Source of the DNA: Utricularia gibba
Lineage: Eukaryota > Streptophyta > Magnoliopsida > Lamiales > Lentibulariaceae
Assembly (NCBI GenBank): GCA_002189035.1
Contig: NEEC01000222.1
Coordinates: 1 to 63,870, forward strand
Direction of reading: 5' to 3'
DNA: 63,870 nt
Positions within the stretch are counted from its first letter, which is position 1. The number at the start of each line of letters is the position of its first letter. The notes below the pieces were generated by a model. It saw only the letters and a list, made by a program, of their open reading frames with translations, made no database searches and was not told the origin of the DNA. This document shows positions 23,537-36,439 of the stretch, in pieces. The position numbers were made by a program, and so were the translations under genes.

Positions 23537-24766
23537 GTTCGGTTTTCAGGGTTGCCTACATGGTTTTCCAAGGAAAAGCTTTTCGTTTTGTGGCGGCCGC
23601 TCTCGCTGGGCACTTGGTCCGGGCCCCTGATTCTTTATGGCTCATGAGGACAAAAGGATGCAAATCGATGAAAATAATGATGCATTTGTTTAAATTACGA
23701 TGTCGCGTGCACCCCAAATGATTTTTTTAACAACATACTTTATACATGAGGAGGCGGTCTTGGGGGGCACTTGGAACCGGAAAAAGATCAGCTTAGGCTT
23801 GGGCCGAAAGTAAGTTGTAGCCCGGCAAAGAAAGTGATGTATTTATTATCGTTCGGTTTACGGGGGCTTCCTACATGGTTTTTCAAGGAACATCTTCTCG
23901 TTTTATGGCGGCCAGTCTCGCTGGGAACTTGGTCCTTGACCCTGGTTCTGTATGGCTAATGGGTCAACCGGATGCAAATCGATGAAAAAAAATGATGCAT
24001 TTGTTTAAATTGCGATATCACGTGCACCCCACATGATTTTTTCAACAACTTACTTTATACTTGAGGAGGCGATCTTGGGTGCACCTCGAACAGGACAAAG
24101 GTAAGGTTTGGCTTGCGCCAAGAGTTAGTTGTAGCCCGACAAAGAAAGTGATGTATTTATTATCGTTCGGTTTTTGGGGTTGCCTACATGGTTTTTCAAG
24201 GAACATCTCTCGTTTTGTGGCAGCCAGTCTCGCTGGGAGCTTTGTCCTGGACCCCGATTCTGTATGGCTCATGGGGTCAAAGGATGCAAATCGATGAATA
24301 CAATGATGCATTTGTTTCAATTACGATATCACGTGCACCCACATGATTTTTTCGACAACTTACTTTATACATGGGAGGCGGTCTTGGGGGTACCTGGAAC
24401 CGGAAAATGGTCAGCTTAGGCTTGGGCCGATAGTAAGTTGTAGCCCGGCAAAGAAAGTGATGTATTTATTATCGTTCGGTTTACGGGGGCTTCCTACATG
24501 GTTTTTCAAGGAACATCTTCTCGTTTTGTGGCAGCCAGTCTCGCTGGGGCTTTGTCCTGGACCCCGATTCTGTATGGCTGGGGTCAAATACATTGATGCA
24601 TTTGTTTAAATTACGATATCACGTGCACCCTACATGATTTTTTCAACAACTTACTTTATATTTGAGGAGGTGGTCTTGGGGGGCAAGAGGAACCAGACAA
24701 CGGTCATATTAGGCTTGGGCCGAAAGTAAGTTGTAGCCCGGCAAAGAAAGTGATGTATTTATTAAC
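23537..24766 (+). repeat. HOR 4-mer A-B-C-D
   Basis: Starts are A 23537, B 23851, C 24165, D 24474. This is the first unit after the 7-mer domain. Its A follows E and has an intact NotI site with cgctggg. Confidence 0.92.
24474..24766 (+). repeat. Class D monomer, short C'/E fusion
   Basis: The left part is C' (tttacgggggcttcc, gtggcagccag). The right part is E (accctacatg, ttcaacaac, ggcaagaggaacc, attaac). At the join (about 24584-24594, gtcaaatacattgatgc) roughly 17-20 bases are missing relative to C' or E. The loss removes gatgcaaatcgatg with its ATGCAAAT and ATCGAT. D closes the ABCD 4-mer. Lengths run 277-299, and almost every copy has a different join. Confidence 0.9.
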
Positions 24767-26000
24767 GTTCGGTTTTCAGGGTTGCCTACATGGTTTTTCC
24801 AAGGAAAGCTTTTCGTTTTGTGGCGGCTGCTCTCGCTGGGCACTTGGTCCGGGCCCCTGATTCTTTATGGCTCATGAGGACAAAAGTATGCAAATCGATG
24901 AAAATAATGATGCATTTGTTTAAATTACGATGTCGCGTGCACCCCAAATGATTTTTTAACAACATACTTTATACATGAGGAGACGGTCTTGGGGGCACTT
25001 GGAACCGGAAAAGATCAGCTTAGGCTTGGGCGAAAGTAAGTTGTAGCCCGGCAAAGAAAGTGATGTATTTATTATCGTTCGGTTTACGGGGGCTTCCTAC
25101 ATGGTTTTTCAAGGAACATCTTCTCGTTTTATGGCGGCCAGTCTCGCTGGGAACTTGGTCCTTGACCCTGGTTCTGTATGGCTAATGGGTCAACCGGATG
25201 CAAATCGATGAAAAAAATGATGCATTTGTTTAAATTGCGATATCACATGCACCCCACATGATTTTTTCAACACAACTTACTTTATACTTGAGGAGGCGAT
25301 CTTAGGGTGCACCTCGAACAGGACAAAGGTAAGGTTTGGCTTGCGCCAAGAGTTAGTTGTAGCCCGACAAAGAAAGTGATGTATTTATTATCGTTCGGTT
25401 TTGGGGTTGCCTACATGGTTTTTCAAGGAACTTTCTCGTTTTGTGGCAGCCAGTCTCGCTGGGAGCTTTGTCCTGGACCCCGATTCTGTATGGCTCATGG
25501 GGTCAAAAGGATGCAAATCGATGAATACAATGATGCATTTGTTTCAATTACGATATCACGTGCACCCCACATGATTTTTTCGACAACTTACTTTATACAT
25601 GGGGAGGCGGTCTTGGGGGGTACCTGGAACCGGAAAATGGTCAGCTTAGGTTGGGCCGATAGTAAGTTGTAGCCCGGCAAAGAAAGTGATGTATTTATTA
25701 TCGTTCGGTTTACGGGGGCTTCCTACATGGTTTTTCAAGGAACATCTTCTCGTTTTGTGGCAGCCAGTCTCGCTGGGAACTTTGTCCTGGACCCCGATTC
25801 TGTATGGCTCATGGGGTCAAATACATTCCGATGCATTTGTTTAAATTACGATATCACGTGCACCCTACATGATTTTTTCAACAACTTACTTTATATTTGA
25901 GGAGGTGGTCTTGGGGGGCAAGAGGAACCAGACAACGGTCATATTAGGCTTGGCCGAAAGTAAGTTGTAGCCCGGCAAAGAAAGTGATGTATTTATTAAC
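24767..26000 (+). repeat. HOR 4-mer A-B-C-D
   Basis: Starts are A 24767, B 25077, C 25393, D 25703. The A belongs to a recognisable subfamily with GCGGCTGC, aaaagtatgcaaatcg and gaggagacgg, shared with the A at 26001 and 50485. The D join reads gtcaaatacattccgatgc. B carries atcacatgc. Confidence 0.92.
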
Positions 26001-27247
26001 GTTCGGTTTTCAGGGTTGCCTACATGGTTTTCCAAGGAAAAGCTTTTCGTTTTGTGGCGGCTGCTCTCGCTGGGCACTTGGTCCGGGCCCCTGATTCTTT
26101 ATGGCTCATGAGGACAAAAGTATGCAAATCGATGAAAAATATGATGCATTTGTTTAAATTACGATGTCGCGTGCACCCCAAATGATTTGTTTAACAACAT
26201 ACTTTATACATGAGGAGACGGTCTTGGGGGGCACTTGGAACCGGAAAAAGATCAGCTTAGGCTTGGGACGAAAGTAAGTTGTAGCCCGGCAAAGAAAGTG
26301 ATGTATTTATTATCGTTCGGTTTACGGGGGTTCCTACATGGTTTTTCAAGGAACATCTTCTCGTTTTATGGCGGCCAGTCTCGCTGGGAACTTGGTCCTT
26401 GACCCGTTCTGTATGGCTCATGGGGTCAACCGGATGCAAATCGATGAAAAAAAATGATGCATTTGTTTAAATTGCGATATCACATGCACCCCACATGATT
26501 TTTTCAACAACTTACTTTATACTGAGGAGGCGATCTTAGGGTGCACCTCGAACAGGACAAAGGTAAGGTTTGGCTTGCGCCGAGAGTTAGTTGTAGCCCG
26601 ACAAAGAAAGTGATGTATATTATTATCGTTCGGTTTTGGGGTTGCCTACATGGTTTTTCAAGGAACATCTTCTCGTTTTGTGGCAGCCAGTCTCGCTGGG
26701 AGCTTTGTCCTGGACCCCGATTCTGTATGGCTCATGGGGTCAAAAGGATGCAAATCGATGAATACAATGATGCATTTGTTTCAATTACGATATCACGTGC
26801 ACCCCACATGATTTTTTCGACAACTTACTTTATACATGGGGAGGCGGTCTTGGGGGGTACCTGGAACCGGAAAATGGTCAGCTTAGGCTTGGGCCGATAG
26901 TAAGTTGTAGCCCGGCAAAGAAAGTGATGTATTTATTAACGTTCGGTTTCGGGGTTGCCTACATGGTTTTTCAAGGAACATCTTCCCGTTTTTGTGGCTA
27001 GTCTCGCTGGGAACTTTGTCCTGGACCCGATTCTTATGTCTTATGGTCAACCGGATGCAAATCGATGAAAAAAATTGATGCATTTGTTTAAATTACGATA
27101 TCACGTGCACCCTACATGATTTTTTCAACAACTTACTTTATACTTGAGGAGGTGGTCTTGGGGGCAAGAGGAACCAGACAACGGTCATATTAGGCTTGGG
27201 CCGAAAGTAAGTTGTAGCCCGGCAAAGAAAGTGATGTATTTATTAAC
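26001..27247 (+). repeat. HOR 4-mer A-B-C-E, first unit of the 34-monomer duplication
   Basis: Starts are A 26001, B 26315, C 26628, E 26941. Its counterpart in the second copy is 36440-37685 (1247 versus 1246 bases). Both A monomers have gaggagacgg, a variant found in few other copies. The C has an extra TA (gatgtatattatt). Confidence 0.92.
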
Positions 27248-28466
27248 GTTCGGTTTTCAGGGTTGCCTACATGGTTTTCCAAGGAAAAGCTTTTCGTTTT
27301 GTGGCGGCCGCTCTCGCAGGGCACTTGGTCCGGGCCCCTGATTCTTTATGGCTCATGAGGACAAAAGGATGCAAATCGATGAAAATAATGATGCATTTGT
27401 TTAAATTACGATGTCGCGTGCACCCCAAATGATTTTTTTTAACAACATACTTTATACATGAGGAGGCGGTCTTGGGGGCACTTGGAACCGGAAAAGATCA
27501 GCTTAGGCTTGGGCCGAAAGTAAGTTGTAGCCCGGCAAAGAAAGTGATGTATTTATTATCGTTCGGTTTGGGGTTGCCTACATGGTTTTTCAAGGAACAT
27601 CTTCTCGTTTTATGGCGGCCAGTCTCGCTGGGAACTTGGTCCTTGACCCCGATTCTGTATGGCATGGGGTCAACCGGATGCAAATCGATGAAAAAAAAAT
27701 GATGCATTTGTTTAAATTGCGATATCACGTGCACCCCCACATGATTTTTTCAACAACTTACTTTATACATGGGAGGCGATCTTGGGTTGGAACGGAAAAG
27801 GTCAGTTAGGCTTGGCCGATAGTTAGTTGTAGCCCGACAAAGAAAGTGATGTATTTATTATCGTTCGGTTTTCGGGTTGCCTACATGGTTTTTCAAGGAA
27901 CATCTTCTCGTTTTGTGGCAGCCAGTCTCGCTGGGAGCTTTGTCCTGGACCCCGATTCTGTATGGCTCATGGGGTCAAAAGGATGCAAATCGATGAATAC
28001 AATGATGCATTTGTTTCAATTACGATATCACGTGCACCCCACATGATTTTTTCGACAACTTACTTTATACATGGGAGGCGGTCTTGGGGGTACCTGGAAC
28101 CGGAAAATGGTCAGCTTAGGCTTGGGCCGATAGTAAGTTGTAGCCCGGCAAAGAAAGTGATGTATTTATTATCGTTCGGTTTACGGGGGCTTCCTACATG
28201 GTTTTTCAAGGAACATCTTCTCGTTTTGTGGCAGCCAGTCTCGCTGGGAGCTTTGTCCTGGACCCGATTCTGTATGGCTCATGGGGTCAAATATTGATGC
28301 ATTTGTTTAAATTACGATATCACGTGCACCCTACATGATTTTTTCAACAACTTACTTTATATTGAGGAGGTGGTCTTGGGGGGCAAGAGGAACCAGACAA
28401 CGGTCATATTAGGCTTGGGCCGAAAGTAAGTTGTAGCCCGGCAAAGAAAGTGATGTATTTATTAAC
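27248..28466 (+). repeat. HOR 4-mer A-B-C-D
   Basis: Starts are A 27248, B 27561, C 27863, D 28174. B has an F-like left tip (gtttggggttgcc) and ccccgattctgtatggcatgg, so it mixes B and F. The right end of B is also reduced (gttggaacgg near 27785). Its counterpart in the second copy is 37686-38901. Confidence 0.9.
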
Positions 28467-29704
28467 GTTCGGTTTTCAGGGTTGCCTACATGGTTTTCCA
28501 AGGAAAAGCTTTCGTTTTGTGGCTGCTCTCGCTGGGCACTTGGTCCGGGCCCCTGATTCTTTATGGCTCATGAGGACAAAAGATGCAAATCGATGAAAAT
28601 AATGATGCATTTGTTTAAATTACGATGTCGCGTGCACCCCAAATGATTTTTTAACAACATACTTTATACATGAGGAGGGTCTTGGGGGGCACTTGGAACC
28701 GGAAAAAGATCAGCTTAGGCTTGGGCCGAAAGTAAGTTGTAGCCCGGCAAAGAAAGTGATGTATTTATTATCGTTCGGTTTTCGGGTTCCTACATGGTTT
28801 TCAAGGAACATCTTCTCGTTTTATGGCGGCCAGTCTCGCTGGGAACTTGGTCCTTGACCCTGGTTCTGTATGGCTAATGGGGTCAACCGGATGCAAATCG
28901 ATGAAAAAAAAAATGATGCATTTGTTTAAATTGCGATATCACGTGCACCCCACATGATTTTTTCAACAACTTACTTTATACTTGAGGAGGCGATCTTAGG
29001 GTGCACCTCGAACAGGACAAAGGTAAGGTTTGGCTTGCGCCGAGAGTTAGTTGTAGCCCGACAAAGAAAGTGATGTATTTATTATCGTTCGGTTTTTGGG
29101 GTTGCCTACATGGTTTTTCAAGGAACATCTTCTCGTTTTGTGGGCAGCCAGTCTCGCTGGGAGCTTTGTCCTGGACCCCGATTCTGTATGGCTCATGGGG
29201 TCAAAAGGATGCAAATCGATGAATACAATGATGCATTTGTTTCAATTACGATATCACGTGCACCCCACATGATTTTTTCGACAACTTACTTTATACATGG
29301 GGAGGCGGTCTTGGGGGTACCTGGAACCGGAAAATGGTCAGCTTAGGCTTGGGCCGATAGTAAGTTGTAGCCCGGCAAAGAAAGTGATGTATTTATTATC
29401 GTTCGGTTTTCGGGGTTGCCTACATGGTTTTTCAAGGAACATCTTCTCGTTTTGTGGTGGCTAGTCTCGCTGGGAACTTTGTCCTGGACCCGATTCTATG
29501 TATGGTCAAGGATGCAAATCGATGAAAAAAATTGATGCATTTGTTTAAATTACGATATCACGTGCACCCTACATGATTTTTTCAACAACTTACTTTATAC
29601 TTGAGGAGGTGGTCTTGGGGGGCAAGAGGAACCAGACAACGGTCATATTAGGCTTGGGCCGAAAGTAAGTTTAGCCCGGCAAAGAAAGTGATGTATTTAT
29701 TAAC
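28467..29704 (+). repeat. HOR 4-mer A-B-C-E
   Basis: Starts are A 28467, B 28773, C 29087, E 29401. The E has a short mid-section (cgattctatgtatggtcaagg). Its counterpart in the second copy is 38902-40135 (1238 versus 1234 bases). Confidence 0.9.
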
Positions 29705-31873
29705 GTTCGGTTTTCAGGGTTGCCTACATGGTTTTCCAAGGAAAAGCTTTTCGTTTTGTGGCGGCCGCTCTCGCTGGGCACTTGGTCCGGGCCCCTGATT
29801 CTTTATGGCTCATGAGGACAAAAGGATGCAAATCGATGAAAAATAATGATGCATTTGTTTAAATTACGATGTCGCGTGCACCCCAAATGATTTTTTTAAC
29901 AACATACTTTATACATGAGGAGGCGGTCTTGGGGGCACTTGGAACCGGAAAAAGATCAGCTTAGGCTTGGGCCGAAAGTAAGTTGTAGCCCGGCAAAGAA
30001 AGTGATGTATTTATTATCGTTCGGTTTTTGGGGTTGCCTACATGGTTTTTCAAGGAACATCTTCTCGTTTTGTGGTGGCTAGTCTCGCTGGGAACTTGGT
30101 CCTGACCCCGATTCTGTATGGCTCATGGGTCAACCGGATGCAAATCGATGAAAAAAAATGATGCATTTGTTTAAATTACGATATCACGTGCACCCACATG
30201 ATTTTTTCGACAACTTACTTTATACATGGGGAGGCGGTCTTGGGGGGTACCTGGAACCGGAAAATGGTCAGCTTAGGCTTGGGCCGATAGTAAGTTGTAG
30301 CCCGCAAAGAAAGTGATGTATTTATTATCGTTCGGTTTTCGGGCTGCCTACATGTTTTTGAAAGAACATCTTTCGTTTTTGGCGGCCAGTCTCGCTGGGA
30401 ACTTGTCCTTGACCCTGGTTCTGTATGCTCATGGGGTCAACCGGATGCAAATCGATGAAAAAAATGATGCATTTGTTTAAATTGCGATATCACGTGCACC
30501 CCACATGATTTTTTCAACAACTTACTTTATACTTGAGGAGGCGTCTTAGGGTGCACCTCGAACAGGACAAAGGTAATTTGGCTTGCGCCAAGAGTTAGTT
30601 GTAGCCCGACAAAGAAAGTGATGTATTTATTATCGTTCGGTTTTTGGGGTTGCCTACATGGTTTTTCAAGGAACATCTTCTCGTTTTGTGGCAGCCAGTC
30701 TCGCTGGGAGCTTTGTCCTGGACCCCGATTCTGTATGGCTCATGGGTCAAAAGGATGCAAATCGATGAATACAATGATGCATTTGTTTCAATTACGATAT
30801 CACGTGCACCCCACATGATTTTTTCGACAACTTACTTTATACATGGGAGGCGGTCTTGGGGGGTACTGGAACCGGAAAATGGTCAGCTTAGGCTTGGGCC
30901 GATAGTAAGTTGTAGCCCGGCAAAGAAAGTGATGTATTTATTATCGTTCGGTTTACGGGGGCTTCCTACATGGTTTTTCAAGGAACATCTTCTCGTTTTG
31001 TGGCAGCCAGTCTCGCTGGGAGCTTTGTCCTGGACCCCGATTCTGTATGGCTCATGGGTCAAAAGGATGCAAATCGATGAATACAATGATGCATTTGTTT
31101 AAATTACGATATCACGTGCACCCCACATGATTTTTTCGACAACTTACTTTATACATGGGGAGGCGGTCTTGGGGGGTACCTGGAACCGGAAAATGGTCAG
31201 CTTAGGCTTGGGCCGATAGTAAGTTGTAGCCCGGCAAAGAAAGTGATGTATTTATTATCGTTCGGTTTTGGGGTTGCCTACATGGTTTTTCAAGGAACAT
31301 CTTCTCGTTTTGGTGGCTAGTCTCGCTGGGACTTTGTCCTGGACCCCGATTCTGTATGGCTCATGGGGTCAAAAGGATGCAAATCGATGAATACAATGAT
31401 GCATTTGTTTCAATTACGATATCACGTGCACCCCACATGATTTTTTCGACAACTTACTTTATACATGGGGAGGCGGTCTTGGGGGTACCTGGAACCGGAA
31501 AATGGTCAGCTTAGGCTTGGGCCGATAGTAAGTTGTAGCCCGGCAAAGAAAGTGATGTATTTATTAACGTTCGGTTTTCGGGGGTGCCTACATGGTTTTT
31601 CAAGGAAAATCTTTTCGTTTTGTGGTGGCTAGTCTCGCTGGGAACTTTGTCCTGGACCCGATTCTTATGTCTTATGAGGTCAACCGGATGCAAATCGATG
31701 AAAAAAATGATGCATTTGTTTAAATTACGATATCACGTGCACCCTACATGATTTTTTCAACAACTTACTTTATACTTGAGGAGGTGGTCTTGGGGGCGAA
31801 CCAGACAACGGTCATATTAGGCTTGGGCCGAAAGTAAGTTTAGCCCGGCAAAGAAAGTGATGTATTTATTAAC
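29705..31873 (+). repeat. HOR 7-mer A-F-G-C-C'-X-E, isolated among 4-mers
   Basis: Starts are A 29705, F 30019, G 30330, C 30635, C' 30946, X 31260, E 31569. A single 7-mer flanked on both sides by 4-mers; the same situation recurs at 40136. G has a partly homogenised left tip (cgggctgcctacatg). Confidence 0.92.
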
Positions 31874-33094
31874 GTTCGGTTTTGGGTTGCCTACATGGTT
31901 TTCCAAGGAAAAGCTTTTCGTTTGTGGCGGCCGCTCTCGCAGGGCACTTGGTCCGGGCCCCTGATTCTTTATGGCTCATGAGGACAAAAGGATGCAAATC
32001 GATGAAAATAATGATGCATTTGTTTAAATTACGATGTCGCGTGCACCCCAAATGATTTTTTTAACAACATACTTTATACATGAGGAGGCGGTCTTGGGGG
32101 GCACTTGGAACCGGAAAAAGATCAGCTTAGGCTTGGGCCGAAAGTAAGTTGTAGCCCGGCAAAAGAAAGTGATGTATTTATTATCGTTCGGTTTCGGGGC
32201 TTCCTACATGGTTTTTCAAGGAACATCTTCTCGTTTTATGGCGGCCAGTCTCGCTGGGAACTTGGTCCTTGACCCTGGTTCTGTATGGCATGGGGTCAAC
32301 CGGATGCAAATCGATGAAAAAAAATGATGCATTTGTTTAAATTGCGATATCACGTGCACCCCACATGATTTTTTTAACAACTTACTTTATACTTGAGGAG
32401 GCGATCTTAGGGTGCACCTCGAACAGGACAAAGGTAAGGTTTGGCTTGCGCCAAGAGTTAGTTGTAGCCCGACAAAGAAAGTGATGTATTTATTATCGTT
32501 CGGTTTTTGGGGTTGCCTACATGGTTTTTCAAGGAACATCTTCTCGTTTTGTGGCAGCCAGTCTCGCTGGGAGCTTTGTCCTGGACCCCGATTCTGTATG
32601 GCTCATGGGGTCAAAAGGATGCAAATCGATGAATACAATGATGCATTTGTTTCAATTACGATATCACGTGCACCCCACATGATTTTTTCGACAACTTACT
32701 TTATACATGGGGAGGCGGTCTTGGGGGGTACCTGGAACCGGAAAATGGTCAGCTTAGGCTTGGGCCGATAGTAAGTTGTAGCCCGGCAAAGAAAGTGATG
32801 TATTTATTATCGTTCGGTTTACGGGGCTTCCTACATGGTTTTTCAAGGAACATCTTCTCGTTTTGTGGCAGCCAGTCTCGCTGGGAGCTTTGTCCTGGAC
32901 CCCGATTCTGTATGGCTCATGGGGGGATGCATTTGTTTAAATTACGATATCACGTGCACCCTACATGATTTTTTCAACAACTTACTTTATATGAGGAGGT
33001 GGTCTTGGGGGGCAGAGGAACCAGACAACGGTCATATTAGGCTTGGGCCGAAAGTAAGTTGTAGCCCGGCAAAGAAAGTGATGTATTTATTAAC
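31874..33094 (+). repeat. HOR 4-mer A-B-C-D
   Basis: Starts are A 31874, B 32186, C 32498, D 32812. The D is only 283 bases: its join reads catggggggatgcatttg (32919-32936), removing even the gtcaaa left of the usual break. Confidence 0.92.
32498..32811 (+). repeat. Class C monomer (reference copy)
   Basis: C follows B or G. Marks are gtttttggggttgcc, gtggcagccag, gggagctttgtcctgg, catggggtcaaaagg, gatgaatacaatg and tttcaattacg. The right half has ttcgacaactt, catggggaggcgg, a KpnI site GGTACC (32727-32732) and gccgatagtaag, ending attatc. At 314 bases this is one of the cleanest copies and is taken as the intact form. Confidence 0.93.
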
Positions 33095-34311
33095 GTTCGG
33101 TTTTCAGGGTTGCCTACATGGTTTTCCAAGGAAAAGCTTTTCGTTTGTGGCGGCGCTCTCGCTGGGCACTTGGTCCGGGCCCCTGATTCTTTATGGCTCA
33201 TGAGGACAAAAGGATGCAAATCGATGAAAATAATGATGCATTTGTTTAAATTACGATGTCGCGTGCACCCCAAATGATTTTTTAACAACATACTTTATAC
33301 ATGAGGAGGCGGTCTTGGGGGGCACTTGGAACCGGAAAAAGATCAGCTTAGGCTTGGGCCGAAAGTAAGTTGTAGCCCGGCAAAGAAAGTGATGTATTTA
33401 TTATCGTTCGGTTTCGGGGGTTCCTACATGGTTTTTCAAGGAACATCTTCTCGTTTTGTGGCGGCCAGTCTCGCTGGGAACTTGGTCCTTGACCCTGGTT
33501 CTGTATGGCTCATGGGTCAACCGGATGCAAATCGATGAAAAAAAATGATGCATTTGTTTAAATTACGATATCACGTGCACCCCACATGATTTTTTCAACA
33601 ACTTACTTTATACTTGAGGAGGCGTCTTGGGGGCACCTGGAACAGGAAAAGGTCAGGTTTGGCTTGGCCAGTAAGTTGTAGCCCGACAAAGAAAGTGATG
33701 TATTTATTATCGTTCGGTTTTTGGGGTTGCCTACATGGTTTTTCAAGGAACATCTTCTCGTTTTGTGGCAGCCAGTCTCGCTGGGAGCTTTGTCCTGGAC
33801 CCCGATTCTGTATGGCTCATGGGGTCAAAGGATGCAAATCGATGAATAAATGATGCATTTGTTTAAATTACGATATCACGTGCACCCCACATGATTTTTT
33901 CGACAACTTACTTATACATGGGAGGCGGTCTTGGGGGTACCTGGAACCGGAAAATGGTCAGCTTAGGCTTGGGCCGATAGTAAGTTGTAGCCCGGCAAAG
34001 AAAGTGATGTATTTATTATCGTTCGGTTTTGGGGCTTGCCTACATGGTTTTTCAAGGAACATCTTCTCGTTTTGTGGCAGCCAGTCTCGCTGGGACTTTG
34101 TCCTGGACCCCGATTCTGTATGGCTCATGGGGTCAAATATTGATGCATTTGTTTAAATTACGATATCACGTGCACCCTACATGATTTTTTCAACAACTTA
34201 CTTTATATTTGAGGAGGTGGTCTTGGGGGGCAAGGAACCAGACAACGGTCATATTAGGCTTGGGCCGAAAGTAAGTTGTAGCCCGGCAAAGAAAGTGATG
34301 TATTTATTAAC
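33095..34311 (+). repeat. HOR 4-mer A-B-C-D
   Basis: Starts are A 33095, B 33406, C 33712, D 34021. The right half of B is B/C mixed (gggcacctggaacagg, aaaaggtcagg). C has gaataaatg and catgggagg. Confidence 0.9.
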
Positions 34312-35215
34312 GTTCGGTTTTCAGGGTTGCCTACATGGTTTTCAAGGAAAAGCTTTTCGTTTTGTGGCGGCCTCTCGCTGGGCACTTGGTCCGGGCCCTG
34401 ATTCTTATGGCTCATGGGACAAAAGATGCAAATCGATGAAAATAATGATGCATTTGTTTAAATTACGATGTCGCGTGCACCCCAAATGATTTTTTAACAA
34501 CATACTTATACATGAGGAGGCGGTCTTGGGGGCACTTGGAACCGGAAAAAGATCAGCTTAGGCTTGGGCCGAAAGTAAGTTGTAGCCCGGCAAAGAAAGT
34601 GATGTATTTATTATCGTTCGGTTTACGGGGGCTTCCTACATGGTTTTTCAAGGAACATCTTCTCGTTTTATGGCGGCCAGTCTCGCTGGGAACTTGGTCC
34701 TTGACCCGTTCTGTATGGCTCATGGGGTCAAGGATGCAAATCGATGAAAAAAAATGATGCATTTGTTTTAAATTACGATATCACGTGCACCCCACATGAT
34801 TTTTTCAACAACTTACTTTATACATGAGGGAGGTCTTGGGTACCTGGAACGGAAAAGGTCAGGTTTGGCTTGGGCCGATAGTAAGTTGTAGCCCGGCAAA
34901 GAAAGTGATGTATTTATTATCGTTCGGTTTCGGGGCTTCCTACATGGTTTTTCAAGGAACATCTTCTCGTTTTGTGGCAGCCAGTCTCGCTGGGAGCTTT
35001 GTCCTGGACCCCGATTCTGTATGGCTCATGGGGTCAAATAAATTGATGCATTTGTTTAAATTACGATATCACGTGCACCCCACATGATTTTTTCAACAAC
35101 TTACTTTATATTTGAGGAGGTGGTCTTGGGGGGCAAGAGGAACCAGACAACGGTCATATTAGGCTTGGGCCGAAAGTAAGTTGTAGCCCGGCAAAGAAAG
35201 TGATGTATTTTTAAC
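34312..35215 (+). repeat. HOR 3-mer A-B-D
   Basis: Starts are A 34312, B 34616, D 34922. The B right half ends aaaaggtcaggtttgg, then gccgatagtaag and cccggcaaag, a B/C hybrid as expected if a deletion joined B to the end of C. The trimer at 44715 shares the hybrid. The D has gcaccccac where the others have gcaccctac. Confidence 0.9.
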
Positions 35216-36439
35216 GTTCGGTTTTCAGGGTTGCCTACATGGTTTTCCAAGGAAAAGCTTTTCGTTTTGTGGCGGCTGCTCTCGCTGGGCACTTGGTCCG
35301 GGCCCCTGATTCTTTATGGCTCATGAGGACAAAAGATGCAAATCGATGAAAAAATGATGCATTTGTTTAAATTACGATGTCGCGTGCACCCCAAATGATT
35401 TTTTAACAACATACTTTATACATGAGGAGCGGTCTTGGGGGGCACTTGGAACCGGAAAAAGATCAGCTTAGGCTTGGGCCGAAAGTAAGTTGTAGCCCGG
35501 CAAGAAAGTGATGTATTTATTATCGTTCGGTTTACGGGGCTTCCTACATGGTTTTTCAAGGAACATCTTCTCGTTTTGTGGCGGCCAGTCTCGCTGGGAA
35601 CTTGGTCCTTGACCCTGTTCTGTATGGCTAATGGGGTCAACCGGATGCAAATCGATGAAAAAAAATGATGCATTTGTTTAAATTACGATATCACGTGCAC
35701 CCCACATGATTTTTTCAACAACTTACTTTATACTTGAGGAGGCGTCTTAGGGTGCACCTCGAACAGGACAAAGGTAAGGTTTGGCTTGGCCGAGTTAGTT
35801 GTAGCCCGCAAAGAAAGTGATGTATTTATTATCGTTCGGTTTTTGGGTTGCCTACATGGTTTTTCAAGGAACATCTTCTCGTTTTGTGGCAGCCAGTCTC
35901 GCTGGGAGCTTTGTCCTGGACCCCGATTCTGTATGGCTCATGGGGTCAAAAGGATGCAAATCGATGAATACAATGATGCATTTGTTTCAATTACGATATC
36001 ACGTGCACCCCACATGATTTTTTCGACAACTTACTTTATACATGGGGAGGCGGTCTTGGGGGTACCTGGAACCGGAAAATGGTCAGCTTAGGCTTGGGCC
36101 GATAGTAAGTTGTAGCCCGGCAAAGAAAGTGATGTATTTATTATCGTTCGGTTTACGGGGGCTTCCTACATGGTTTTTCAAGGAACATCTTCTCGTTTTG
36201 TGGCAGCCAGTCTCGCTGGGACTTTGTCCTGGACCCCGATTCTGTATGGCTCATGGGGTCAAATATTGATGCATTTGTTTAAATTACGATATCACGTGCA
36301 CCCTACATGATTTTTTCAACAACTTACTTTATACTTGAGGAGGTGGTCTTGGGGGGCAAGAGGAACCAGACAACGGTCATATTAGGCTTGGGCCGAAAGT
36401 AAGTTGTAGCCCGGCAAAGAAAGTGATGTATTTATTAAC
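35216..36439 (+). repeat. HOR 4-mer A-B-C-D, last unit of duplication copy 1
   Basis: Starts are A 35216, B 35525, C 35834, D 36146. The A has GCGGCTGC and gaggagcgg, which is one base short of both gaggagacgg and gaggaggcgg. Confidence 0.9.

Larger units (their letters stand above)
26001..36439 (+). repeat. Second-order repeat, copy 1 (34 monomers)
   Basis: The unit order is ABCE, ABCD, ABCE, AFGCC'XE, ABCD, ABCD, ABD, ABCD, with unit lengths 1247, 1219, 1238, 2169, 1221, 1217, 904 and 1224. The next 10.4 kb repeats this order exactly. The previous unit (24767, ABCD) also matches the unit before copy 2, so the edges of the duplicated segment may lie one unit further left. Confidence 0.85.

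Noticed and set aside
24474-24766. D as a fixed, separate satellite family
   Set aside because: Both halves match C' and E, and the join varies by copy, so it is a fusion form rather than an independent family.
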